The notes under the pieces: model-generated | Told to the model about the DNA's origin: nothing | What the model saw: the letters and a program-made list of their open reading frames with translations, nothing else | Databases searched by the model: none | Program-made: the position numbers and the translations under genes | Assembly (NCBI GenBank): GCA_964510375.1 | Contig: CAZEBR010000010.1 | Span: 1-46,433 of the forward strand | DNA from: CAYLJV01 sp964510375 | GTDB lineage: Archaea > Hadarchaeota > Hadarchaeia > Hadarchaeales > JAGGTB01 | Reading direction: 5' to 3' | DNA length: 46,433 bases | Shown: positions 33,235 to 41,280 of the stretch, one piece after another | Numbering within the stretch: the first letter of the stretch is position 1 | Layout: each line of letters begins with the position of its first letter

Positions 33235-33505
33235 CTCCGATCCCAAATAGTGGTGAATTCTCCGTTCCTATAATTTTCACGTAAATTGATTGACTCGCAC
33301 TACTATCGTTCTGAGATAACGGTGACTCGAGAGATAATCCGTTCAGCGTAAGCTGTTCCTATTCCGGGTTCTTTCTTTCGGGAGGCCCTCGGATAGACTA
33401 CCAACGGTGGCCCGACACGCTCTTTTTTCTCTCAATAATTGGATCAAAAGATGTTTTTTCTTTAGTGGGGAAAAAGGATTAATTGCGATATAGAAGCCCT
33501 TGATT

Positions 33506-34582
33506 CTAGTCCGATTTTTCCAAAAGAAGCCTGCCTAATTCACCCAAATCTTCGCTTTCAAGCACACCCTCTTCTTCGAGGAGCTTTTTTATCACACTTG
33601 CTCTCGAATCTTCCGTTTTTTCTTTCTCCTCACCTTGGGAACCGAATATTCTCAGGTTGTCCATGTTCTCCCTGAACTCCCTCGCCGCCCTTTCCGGGTT
33701 CACCCTCAGATAGCTCCCGTCCAGGTACTCCCGGTGCCCCATAATCGCGTGGGTCAGGGCCTCCCCCAGCCCGCAGTTGGATCTGAAGAACTTCCTGGTG
33801 CTGTGGGTGTGGATCTCTCTCCTACCGCTGGTTCTGTCCCTCTTGTCGAGCCCGGCCCTATCGAGGGCGTTGTAGAGCATTTCCCTGGCGTTCTGCTTGG
33901 TAAACGGGAACACCTCGCTGGCGTCGTCGTAGCTGAGCCCACCGGAGTTGCTTTTTCCCTTTCTCCAGTTGAGGTACTGCCTCAGAGCGGATTCCGCCTC
34001 GTCGGTCAGGAAGATCGTTCTATCACCCACACCGCCCTTGGTGTACTCGGCCCTTATCCCGATCCTTGCCGGATCGGACTCGAGCTCCAGGTCGTCCATC
34101 CGAATCTGGAGTAATTCCCCTACCCTGGCTCCGGTAGATAGCAGCGTCAAGTAAAGGGCACGTCCCTGCGGAGAAGCCATGCTGAAAATTATTTTTTGCC
34201 ATTCCTCTCTCTTGCCGGCCCGGTCCTGAGTCTGAGGCCTCGACGCCCTCATCTGCCTGCGCCGAAACTTGCTCCACTCGGACTCGGGGATCTTGATTCC
34301 GTGGTCCTGGAAGAATAATTTGACAACCCTTACACGGTTGTTCTGGGTCTTCGGAGCCTTGTCCGACAGGCTCCTCCAGAACTTCTTCAGGTCCTCCCAA
34401 AGGGTCCCCCCGTCAAGGCCGTCCAGGTAGGTGTCCAGGCTAACGCTTACATGTTCCTCGAACTGATCCAGCGCGATCCTGTACTGCTTCCGCGTATTTT
34501 CGTTTTCAAACTGGTCAAGCCACTCACTTCTTACGCTTGCTTTTTCGGAATTTTGCCCCGACATCCTGCTTAATTCACCCAT
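33506..34582 (-). CDS. Tyrosine recombinase/integrase (1)
   Basis: A 358-residue phage-type site-specific recombinase. An N-terminal SAM-like DNA-binding domain (about residues 18-110; LDQFENENTRKQYRIALDQFEEH) is followed by the catalytic domain with Arg in STGARVGELLQIR, a His-x-x-Arg box in HTHSTRKFFRSNCG, the second His in AIMGHREYLDGSYLR and the nucleophile Tyr in the same segment (YL, then Arg). The conserved Lys sits near EYTKGGVGDR. All active-site residues are present, so it should be able to cut and rejoin DNA. The gene faces a very AT-rich region with short repeats. The C-terminal 55 residues are a charged tail. A related recombinase is at 43426-44304. Confidence 0.9.
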   Translation of the reverse strand: MGELSRMSGQNSEKASVRSEWLDQFENENTRKQYRIALDQFEEHVSVSLDTYLDGLDGGTLWEDLKKFWRSLSDKAPKTQNNRVRVVKLFFQDHGIKIPESEWSKFRRRQMRASRPQTQDRAGKREEWQKIIFSMASPQGRALYLTLLSTGARVGELLQIRMDDLELESDPARIGIRAEYTKGGVGDRTIFLTDEAESALRQYLNWRKGKSNSGGLSYDDASEVFPFTKQNAREMLYNALDRAGLDKRDRTSGRREIHTHSTRKFFRSNCGLGEALTHAIMGHREYLDGSYLRVNPERAAREFRENMDNLRIFGSQGEEKEKTEDSRASVIKKLLEEEGVLESEDLGELGRLLLEKSD

Positions 34583-34693
34583 AACCCTATCCTCAGCCGC
34601 CTTTATAAATGTTTTATCGAAAGCCTTACTTTTCGATAACTATTATTATCGCAAAGTTAAGTCCCTCTCATCGACAATTTTTGGCCAATAGTT

Positions 34694-34733
34694 TTTAGGT
34701 ATAAATAATTGAACCTTTTTTATTTAGGTATAA
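34694..34733 (+). repeat. 11-base direct repeat, two copies
   Basis: TTTAGGTATAA occurs exactly at 34694-34704 and 34723-34733, a spacing of 29 bases, inside the AT-rich region ahead of the integrase. Related words with AGGT or ACCT cores continue to about 34875. Confidence 0.55.
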
Positions 34734-35296
34734 TTAAATATACTATTAGTTCAAATTATTAAAACCTTTATTTAATAAGTTTAATAAATTATACTTTTAT
34801 TTTTAAGTTTTTATCAGCAATTTTTATAGGTTTATCTAAATTTACTTATTATCCTCCATTAAGTATAAAATATTAAACCTACCTGAAAGCCTTCGAATTT
34901 TGAATTTTTTATTTTGTGAGTGGGAAATAGACCTTTTTAAGTGATTTATATTTCTAAATAAAGTCAGTAGAATTTCTTGTTTCCATTATTAAATCGAGAT
35001 ACGGATAACAAGTTTAGATTGATTCCAAAAATAAAACCTGTTTCAATCGGTTAAATTTACTAATTAGCCTTGCTTATTGAGTAAGAAAACCAATCTAATC
35101 TTCCTTTCTTATCTGCGACTTTAAGTTTGTATTTTTGTCCATCAAGAAGTATCGAGTTTTGAGAAATTTCCCTTGTAAGCGGTTAGGATTTATGAAAAAT
35201 AATTAGGTGAGTAGACGGGCTTCTGTTGATGTCGAATAGGGGAAGTGATCGGAATAGAACGGATAGTAAAAATTTTAATTAGTGTAGGTGCCGTAT

Positions 35297-35404
35297 ATGG
35301 GATTATTTCGGAGATTAGGCACTAAGGGGAAAATACAAAATCTGCTGGAGAAAATGTGCCCCATGCATGTTTCGTTTTCAATATTGTATGAAAATCAAAG
35401 ATAA
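35297..35404 (+). CDS. Possible 35-residue small protein or gene remnant
   Basis: The frame MGLFRRLGTKGKIQNLLEKM continues to a stop at 35404. AGGTG lies six bases before the ATG and an AT-rich promoter-like stretch precedes it. It is a basic short helix-rich peptide with one Cys and Met-rich middle. I know no family. It may be the remains of a gene from a mobile element, or noise. Confidence 0.25.
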   Translation: MGLFRRLGTKGKIQNLLEKMCPMHVSFSILYENQR

Positions 35405-35473
35405 ATAGAATTTGAAAAGGAAAGGAAGTAGGGGGACTTTGAAAAATTAGAGTATGAATGGAGGTCTTTCGAA

Positions 35474-35908
35474 ATGAGGTTTGTCAAGACTCTAAAAGGT
35501 AGAGAAGGAGAAATTGAAGATCTTGAAGAGTTGGAAAAGGTTCTAGGAAATTATTCCGTAAAGCTGGCTTATCTCTTTGGTTCCCACTCGGAAGGAGAAA
35601 TTACAAAATTTTCCGATGTCGACATTGCAGTTCTTTTTGAAGAGAACTCAAATAAGCGACTGGAGAGTTTAAGGGTTGAATTGGTGGATCTACTGGGAGA
35701 AGAGGCAATAGACTTGGTAGATCTGGATATGGCGCCACCGAGACTCAAATATTATATCGTTAAAGAGGGAAAAATCCTGATTGGTGAGAATGATTCGACC
35801 GAATTTGAGATGAAGGCGATGCAGGAGTATTTTGATTTCAAGCCGCTTGAAGAGAAGTACTTTGAAAAAATGAAAGAGAGAATAGAGAGTGGTAAATTTG
35901 GTAGATGA
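35474..35908 (+). CDS. mntA: MntA-type nucleotidyltransferase (antitoxin)
   Basis: A 144-residue minimal nucleotidyltransferase. The motif GSHSEGEITKFSDVDIAVLF gives G-S-x10-D-x-D with the catalytic Asp pair, and IDLVDLDMAPPRLKYYIVKEGKIL follows as in MntA/HI0074 proteins. In the MntA-HepT toxin-antitoxin system MntA adds AMP to the HepT HEPN RNase and switches it off. ATG 35474 has GGAGGT eight bases upstream. The gene overlaps the start of a HepT-like frame downstream, the normal arrangement, but that frame stops after about 20 codons, so the toxin is missing. Confidence 0.87.
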   Translation: MRFVKTLKGREGEIEDLEELEKVLGNYSVKLAYLFGSHSEGEITKFSDVDIAVLFEENSNKRLESLRVELVDLLGEEAIDLVDLDMAPPRLKYYIVKEGKILIGENDSTEFEMKAMQEYFDFKPLEEKYFEKMKERIESGKFGR

Positions 35909-35960
35909 AGATAGGATAAAGGACAAGCTCGCCGGTCTTACAATGTTCGAAAGTGTTTAG
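35889..35960 (+). pseudogene. hepT: HepT toxin remnant (first ~20 codons only)
   Basis: From GTG 35889, or TTG 35898, the frame reads VDEDRIKDKLAGL, the usual start of HepT/HEPN toxins (M-x-D-x-x-x-I-x-x-K-L), and overlaps the 3' end of mntA as in intact pairs. It then runs into MFESV and a stop at 35960, with no Arg-x4-6-His active site. The rest of the gene is gone, not shifted to another frame within the next 100 bases that I can see. Confidence 0.6.
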
Positions 35961-36076
35961 GTTCCCTTTGTGTTATACACGGGCCCGATTTGTTTATAGT
36001 GAACAGATGTCCGAGTAAAGCGAAATAAAAATAACGACAAAACTAAAAAGAAGTAAGAGAAAACGGAATGTAAGAG

Positions 36077-36457
36077 ATGAGCTTGAAGATACTTCTAGTT
36101 GATGATGATCCCGAATTTCTCGAGAGTTGCAAGCTTTCCTGGGAGCAGGAAGAGGGTATAGAAGTTGTAACTGAAACGGACCCCAAGGAGGCCCTGTCCG
36201 AGATTGAGGAAGACAATTACGACGCCATAGTGGCTGACTACAAGATGCCCGAGATGGACGGCTTAGAGATGCTGAAAACGATAAGGCGAGAGAAGAACAA
36301 GGACACCCCGTTTATAATTCTGACTGGAAAGGGTAACGAGGAGGTAGCCAAGAAGGCCCTGGACTTCAACGCCGATAAGTATCTGATAAAGGGTACCAGT
36401 CCGAAGAAACAGATCGATGAGATATCGCAGGCCATATTTGAGAGACCGGTAACTTAG
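36077..36457 (+). CDS. Stand-alone response regulator receiver (CheY-like)
   Basis: A 126-residue single receiver domain. Acidic pocket residues lie in LLVDDDPEF, the phosphorylated Asp54 in AIVADYKMPEMDG, the Thr in FIILTGKGNEE, and Lys in KYLIKG. No output domain follows. Its partner kinase is not next to it; the window's only histidine kinase is at 5572-6621. It sits between the toxin-antitoxin remnant and an Lrp-type regulator transcribed toward it. Confidence 0.93.
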   Translation: MSLKILLVDDDPEFLESCKLSWEQEEGIEVVTETDPKEALSEIEEDNYDAIVADYKMPEMDGLEMLKTIRREKNKDTPFIILTGKGNEEVAKKALDFNADKYLIKGTSPKKQIDEISQAIFERPVT

Positions 36458-36490
36458 CTACCGAAGAAATAGCGCGTAAGCCGGTTCTTT

Positions 36491-36967
36491 TCATTGCGAA
36501 TAGGTCAAATCCAGCTTCTTTAGGGAGGATGGATAGGCGGTGTACTGCTTTAGCTTCAGACCTTCCTTCTTCAGGTCCTTCCTGAGGTCCGATATCACTT
36601 CTCTGTCCTTCCCCTCCTCGCTGAAGAACAGTACGAAATAGTCGTACTCCCCGTGGGTTTTCATGAGCAGCTTTACCTCGTCCCTGTCCGAGAGGAATTC
36701 TTCGGCTTTCTGCAGGTCGTCGATATCGAACTTTAAGGCCAAAACAAGAGTGGAAATCCCGATATTCTCGAACTCCAAAACGTTGATTTTGGTGTTTTTG
36801 ATGTAGTCCTTCTCGATTATTCCCTTCTTTTTCAGGTCCTTGACCCTTCGGTATATGGTGTTTCTGCTGACGCCGACTTTTTCCGCCAGATTGGAGTAAC
36901 TTATCTCGCTGTTCTTGCTGATGACAGATATTATTTCTTTGTCCGTTTCGTCCAGGTTTTTGGGCAT
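36491..36967 (-). CDS. Lrp/AsnC-family transcription regulator
   Basis: A 158-residue regulator. The helix-turn-helix is at about residues 8-55 (LDETDKEIISVISKNSEISYSNLAEKVGVSRNTIYRRVKDLKKKGIIE) and the RAM ligand/oligomer domain follows (STLVLALKFD, VKLLMKTHGEYDYFVLFF). Archaeal Lrp proteins often control amino-acid metabolism or their own gene. It probably binds its own promoter in the 193-base spacer shared with the divergent small membrane gene at 37161. Confidence 0.9.
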   Translation of the reverse strand: MPKNLDETDKEIISVISKNSEISYSNLAEKVGVSRNTIYRRVKDLKKKGIIEKDYIKNTKINVLEFENIGISTLVLALKFDIDDLQKAEEFLSDRDEVKLLMKTHGEYDYFVLFFSEEGKDREVISDLRKDLKKEGLKLKQYTAYPSSLKKLDLTYSQ

Positions 36968-37160
36968 TTTGTTTACCAGTCCGCCAATCGGATAATTGAA
37001 CGTTTACTTTTAAACCTTCATCCATTAATTGTCCTTTTTCCTGTAATAAGTTACACTCCTTTTAAAGGGCGTCACAATCTGTGAAGCTGAGCCCTACAAT
37101 CGCTTTAAAAGTTAGTTATAGGGGGACTGGTTCGCATATTTCTAAATCGAGGGGGACAAG

Positions 37161-37532
37161 ATGTACCCAACACCAAAAGGAGAACATCCGGCCGATAAAT
37201 CGGGCACTAACGAGTTAGACACTAATTACTCGACACCGGCTGGAAACAATCCGACCGATGGATTGGGAGTCAGCGATTTAGTTCCGAACAAGCTCTCACT
37301 AGTTTTGTATGTATTCGGAGCTATCAGCGCGTTAATTGGGTTAGTTGAAATAATCCGACTTATAGGCTGGTACTGGGAGATGTACGGCCTCCTCGCAAAC
37401 TTCTATCTCGAAATATCAATTTACCTCATTGGTATAGGGTGGATCATGTACACTTTCGTCAACTTTATCAGACGAAGGTTCCTTCCGAGACGGGATGAGA
37501 TAGAGGAACCGGAAGCCCCCGTTTCCGAATAG
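37161..37532 (+). CDS. Two-helix membrane protein of unknown function
   Basis: A 123-residue protein. The first 45 residues are polar and contain two similar units (PADKSGTNELDTN, PTDGLGVSDL). Helices lie at about residues 46-68 and 80-104, followed by a basic RRRFLPRR cluster and an acidic tail, so the C-terminus should be cytoplasmic. I do not recognise a family. The ATG has GAGGGGG five bases upstream. It faces the lrp-like gene divergently, at the border of the surface-glycan cluster. Confidence 0.65.
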   Translation: MYPTPKGEHPADKSGTNELDTNYSTPAGNNPTDGLGVSDLVPNKLSLVLYVFGAISALIGLVEIIRLIGWYWEMYGLLANFYLEISIYLIGIGWIMYTFVNFIRRRFLPRRDEIEEPEAPVSE

Positions 37533-37659
37533 GTTCAGTTTTGAATTTTCCCGTTCGTTTTGATCCTTTTTGATTCACTGCGTTAAGCCGCAGATAACCG
37601 ATTGGCTGAAGTACCTTTTTTCGCTCACTTACCTTACCTAATTGGTAAAAAACGCAGTT

Positions 37660-39180
37660 TTAGCACCACTTATAGACCCAGACTCCCTTCTCCCGGCCGC
37701 TCACGCCCTCCACGAGATTGAAGTTCTCGTCGATGTATTTCAGAACCTCGGTATCGGCCCGGCTCATGCCCATCAGATCTATCACGATCCAGCCGTGGCG
37801 ATTTTCGGTAATTTCCCTCAGGTTCTCGACCCTTCTGATGGCCTCGGCCCCGGTGTAGTGATCCCGGTCCGGGAGTTCGCGGAATCCCCAGTGGGAGAAG
37901 GAGATCCAGTAATCGCTCCTCTGAAGGTAATACCACGTAACGGGGGTCAGAGTGGAGATCATCACGTCCCCCTCCTCCCAGCCGCTTTTCACGCGACTGT
38001 AGGCCTCTTCGAACTCTCCCTGAGGCGCCGTTCTCCCCAGGTTGTAGTGGGACTTGGGCAGAAAGGTGAAGTTAGCGCCGGACGCCATAAGCCCGATCAG
38101 GAGTATCGTGGAGACCCCCAGGAGCGTCTCGCGCCTCGGGACCTTTACGTCGATTGCTCCGATGAGGCTCTTCAGCCTTTCGTAGATGTAGTCGATCGTC
38201 AATGCCGAAAGCACAAAGAGAACCGGAAACAGCATCAGGGCGTACCTGTGCTGGAAGGCGGTAACGTGTTTCGATATCACGTAAAAGGGCAGGAGGAAAC
38301 TCAGGAGGTAGAATACATTTCTCCTCCTGTTCAGCACGGCCAGGAGGCCCCCCGGGATAGCGAGGAAGAAGAATCCACCCATCTTTGCCTCGAAGTGGTC
38401 GACATAGCCCGAGATGTAATCGACTTCGTTTCCCAGGGCCCGGGCCACGGCTCCGGTAAACTCTGGTAGGACTATTATAGTAGTGATGGCCAATACGGAG
38501 ATCATTACCCCCGCGCCGATCAGATCCTTCGATCCGATTTTTTTGATGTTCCTCAATTTTTCGAGGAGCCACCAGTGTTTCTCGGCGAGAAACCAGATCG
38601 GGAACGGGATAGCCAGCAGGTACCCGAATTCGTCGTGGCTGACGGTCATGCATCCTATAGAAAGCAGGGTGAATAGCAGATATTTCCAGTCCATCCCGTC
38701 CAGTAGCTCTTCGAAGAAGTACAGCGAGAGCAGGAAGAAGAACTGTAGCTGCTGGTAGAAGCGGATCTGGCGGGACCACGCGATCTGGACGGTCGTGAAT
38801 GCCACGAGAAAGGCTACGATCAGCCCGACCCGCCTGTTCTTGATCTTCCTGCCGACTAGAAAGGAAAGGGGTATCGAGAAAACGCCGAGCAACGCCGCGG
38901 GAATTCTCCCGGCGAGCTCGCCGAAGCCGAAGGCGGCGTAGGACGCGGCGACCATGGCCGTGTGGAGGATGGCCCGGGTGTACGCGATTCCGGACGGCAG
39001 TACGGGATACCCGTTCGACAGGAGGCCCCTCGCGGCGATCCCGGAGATTGACTCGTCGAACCAGACGCTCTGAGCTCCCAGGGCGTAAAACCTGAGTACG
39101 GTGCCGGCGGCGGTCAGTATTAGGAGGGCCAAGAGGTAGGGCCGCCGGGGTAGTTCTCGGATTTTCTCCTCGAGATTCAT
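37660..39180 (-). CDS. GT39-like (PMT/ArnT-type) membrane glycosyltransferase
   Basis: A 506-residue GT-C fold enzyme. The N-terminal part carries the family acidic motif in the first outer loop, GAQSVWFDESISG, and at least nine membrane helices cover residues 16-410, followed by an outer C-terminal domain (YSRVKSGWEEGDVMISTLTPVTWYYLQRSDYWISF). Enzymes of this class move a sugar from a lipid carrier to protein or lipid on the outer face of the membrane. Base composition is clearly more GC-rich than the AT-rich stretch at 34583-35473. GGGTGATC lies before the ATG. It is followed in the same direction by no other gene within 127 bases. Confidence 0.87.
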   Translation of the reverse strand: MNLEEKIRELPRRPYLLALLILTAAGTVLRFYALGAQSVWFDESISGIAARGLLSNGYPVLPSGIAYTRAILHTAMVAASYAAFGFGELAGRIPAALLGVFSIPLSFLVGRKIKNRRVGLIVAFLVAFTTVQIAWSRQIRFYQQLQFFFLLSLYFFEELLDGMDWKYLLFTLLSIGCMTVSHDEFGYLLAIPFPIWFLAEKHWWLLEKLRNIKKIGSKDLIGAGVMISVLAITTIIVLPEFTGAVARALGNEVDYISGYVDHFEAKMGGFFFLAIPGGLLAVLNRRRNVFYLLSFLLPFYVISKHVTAFQHRYALMLFPVLFVLSALTIDYIYERLKSLIGAIDVKVPRRETLLGVSTILLIGLMASGANFTFLPKSHYNLGRTAPQGEFEEAYSRVKSGWEEGDVMISTLTPVTWYYLQRSDYWISFSHWGFRELPDRDHYTGAEAIRRVENLREITENRHGWIVIDLMGMSRADTEVLKYIDENFNLVEGVSGREKGVWVYKWC

Positions 39181-39317
39181 CGGTGATCACCCGGTTTCTC
39201 CCCTCTGTTCCGAAATACCCCCTTCGAGAACGGACGGATACCGGCTTTGTCTTCGCTTCCCATGGTACCGCACTTAGTTTTTGGATTTAAAAGGGTAAAA
39301 CCCCTCGGAGGTTTCGG

Positions 39318-40256
39318 CTAATCGGTCACTTCTTTGACGCTGTATGTGCTTTTCTCTTCCACGGAGTAATAGTTCTTGAGCATCACGTCCGCCAGCAACC
39401 CGGAAACGAACAGGAGGGCGCCTGCGAGCACCATGAACACCGAGAAGAGCGGCAGGGGGGTTGAGGTGAACGTGATGCCCTCGAAAATCTTCCAGTAGAT
39501 GGCTAGCCAGGCCGCCACCAGGCCTATGAAGGCCGAGAGTATCCCGAGCCCCCCGAAGAGGTGCAGCGGCCTCCCGTGGAACTTACGCCAGAACCAGACG
39601 TTGATCATGTCCATGAATCCCTTGAAGACCCTGATGCCGCCGTACTTCGTCTCTCCGTGCTTCCTTTCCCGGTGGTTTACCTTGACCTCGGTCACGTCGA
39701 ACCCCCTCCACCTGAGCAGGGACGGGATGTACCGGTGCATCTCCCCGGAAAGCTTCAGCTCGTTCAGGCACTCCCTCTTGAAGGCCTTGAGCGTGCAGCC
39801 GAAGTCGTGTAATTTCGTGCCTAGATAGATCCGCCGGAGCCATGACGAGACCTTGGAAAAGATCCTTTTGCCCAGGGGGTCCTCCCTCTCGTGTCTCCAC
39901 CCCACGACGCAGTCCCAGCTCTCGTCGAGCTTTTTCAGGAGCTTTGGTATGTCCTTCGGGTCGTTCTGCATGTCCGAATCCATCGATATCACCACGTCCC
40001 CCTTGGACTCGTCGAACCCGGCCTGGAGGGCTGAGCTCTGGCCGAAGTTCTTTCTCAGCTTTACGGCTCTGAAAGCCTCGTCCTTTTCGGCTAACTCCTT
40101 CATAATCCGGTAGCTGTCGTCGCTGGACCCGTCGTCGACAAAAATAATTTCATATTCCATTTCGAGCTCATCCAGAACATCTTTCAGCTCTTCATGCAAC
40201 TCGAAAAGATTATCCTCTTCGTTGTAGACTGGGGAAACTATCGAAAGGTCCAACAT
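39318..40256 (-). CDS. GT2-family glycosyltransferase (polyprenyl-phosphate sugar synthase-like)
   Basis: A 312-residue enzyme. The GT-A domain starts LDLSIVSPVYNEEDNL, with the nucleotide-binding IIFVDDGSSDDSY and the metal site VISMDSDMQNDPKDIP, then RHEREDPLGKRIFSK and a CTLKAFKRECL acceptor segment. Two C-terminal membrane helices (about residues 222-250 and 262-290) anchor it, as in DPMS/GtrB-type enzymes that load a sugar on to dolichyl phosphate. It may feed the GT39-like enzyme next to it. The longer frame to 40286 lacks a ribosome site; ATG 40256 has GGAG six bases before it. Confidence 0.9.
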   Translation of the reverse strand: MLDLSIVSPVYNEEDNLFELHEELKDVLDELEMEYEIIFVDDGSSDDSYRIMKELAEKDEAFRAVKLRKNFGQSSALQAGFDESKGDVVISMDSDMQNDPKDIPKLLKKLDESWDCVVGWRHEREDPLGKRIFSKVSSWLRRIYLGTKLHDFGCTLKAFKRECLNELKLSGEMHRYIPSLLRWRGFDVTEVKVNHRERKHGETKYGGIRVFKGFMDMINVWFWRKFHGRPLHLFGGLGILSAFIGLVAAWLAIYWKIFEGITFTSTPLPLFSVFMVLAGALLFVSGLLADVMLKNYYSVEEKSTYSVKEVTD

Positions 40257-40380
40257 TTCACGCTCCGACAAATATGCCAGTCTCATGGAATTTAATACCT
40301 CTTTCGCTTGAAATTCCTCGAAATGGAAAATTTCTTGTTGAGAAAGCTTTTATTTATCAAATCCAAACCAAAAACTTAGA

Positions 40381-41265
40381 ATGAAAGTAACGGTAATCGG
40401 TGCCGGATGGGTTGGAGGAAACCTCGGGCGAGGTCTTCGAAATCTCGACCATGATGTTGTTTTTCATGACGTTTCGGAGGAAAAAGTAGAAGAATTGAAT
40501 AAAAACGGTTTTAATGCCACCTCGGATTTAGGGAAAGCCGTCCGGGGCTCTAAGGTTTCATTTCTCTGTGTCCCGACCCCCAACGAGGGAGGGGGGATAG
40601 AACTTGGCTATCTGAAGGAGGCCTCGGAAGCGCTCTCTCCGCACCTTCAAAGGATGGAGGATTTTCCGGTCGTCGCCGTAAAGAGCACCGTCGTCCCCGG
40701 GACCACCCGGAACACGGTCCTGCCCGCCCTCGAGGAGGGGTCCGGGCTGGAGGCCGGGGAAGATTTCGGCGTCTGCATGAACCCGGAGTTCATGACGGAG
40801 ATATCGGACTCGTGGACCGACGAAGACGAGTACGAGAGGGATTTCTTTTCCGGGGACAAGGTCGTGATCGGGGAGAACAGTCCCGAGGCGGGGAAGGTCC
40901 TGGAAGAGCTGTACGAGGACCTCGATGCACCCGTCGTGAAGACGGACCTGAAGACCGCGGAGATGATCAAGTACGCCTGCAACTGCATGCTCGCCACGAA
41001 GATTTCGTACTGGAACGAGATTTTCCGGATTTGCGAGGACCTCGGGATAGACTCCGAAGTCGTGGCACAAACGGCGGCGATGGACGACAGGATAGGGGAG
41101 TACGGGACAGTTCACGGGAAGGCCTTCGGGGGCAAGTGCCTGCCCAAGGACCTGAGAGCCCTCGTGGATTTCGTGGAAAACGACCTTGACGGCGAAGCAG
41201 AGCTCCTAGAAGCCGTGGAAGGTATTAACGATTACATGAAAGAAAATTATGGAGTCCGCGAATGA
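40381..41265 (+). CDS. UDP-glucose/GDP-mannose dehydrogenase-family protein lacking the C-terminal domain
   Basis: A 294-residue protein. VIGAGWVGGNLGRGL near the N-terminus is the NAD-binding site, FLCVPTPNEGG and STVVPGTTR follow, MNPEFMTE and VKTDLKTAEMIKYACNCMLATKISYWNEI are the central domain, and FGGKCLPKDLRAL holds the catalytic Cys253. Full enzymes of about 420-440 residues add a second Rossmann domain that binds the UDP-sugar; here only 41 residues come after the Cys segment, and a clean stop follows. It may still act with a different substrate, or be a naturally short form. Divergent from GT2, 15 bases before the nucleotidyltransferase. Confidence 0.83.
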   Translation: MKVTVIGAGWVGGNLGRGLRNLDHDVVFHDVSEEKVEELNKNGFNATSDLGKAVRGSKVSFLCVPTPNEGGGIELGYLKEASEALSPHLQRMEDFPVVAVKSTVVPGTTRNTVLPALEEGSGLEAGEDFGVCMNPEFMTEISDSWTDEDEYERDFFSGDKVVIGENSPEAGKVLEELYEDLDAPVVKTDLKTAEMIKYACNCMLATKISYWNEIFRICEDLGIDSEVVAQTAAMDDRIGEYGTVHGKAFGGKCLPKDLRALVDFVENDLDGEAELLEAVEGINDYMKENYGVRE

Positions 41266-41280
41266 TGGGGAGGGGTATTA

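Larger units (their letters stand above)
34583..35473 (+). other. Very AT-rich region in front of the integrase, almost no coding capacity
   Basis: About 890 bases, roughly three quarters A+T, without a convincing gene apart from one small possible frame (35297-35404). It contains a 6-base inverted repeat CGATAA/TTATCG at 34634-34651, some 50 bases before the integrase start and just upstream of its TATA-like ATTTATAAAG (34601-34610), and a run of AGGT(A/T)TAA-like words in both orientations (34694, 34723, and variants near 34763, 34825 and 34870). These could be recombinase arm-binding sites, an attachment region or the remains of an element's origin. Confidence 0.5.

Noticed and set aside
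33247..33505. Possible tRNA or tRNA fragment as attachment site next to integrase 1
   Set aside because: No T-loop or acceptor-stem pattern could be found on either strand.
36366..37025. 219-residue minus-strand frame over the Lrp-type regulator
   Set aside because: Rich in Arg, Gln and Gly like an out-of-frame shadow; the Lrp protein in another frame is clear.
37642..39190. Long frames of 275 and 372 residues overlapping the GT39-like gene
   Set aside because: They arise from the high GC content; compositions are unnatural and no domains are present.
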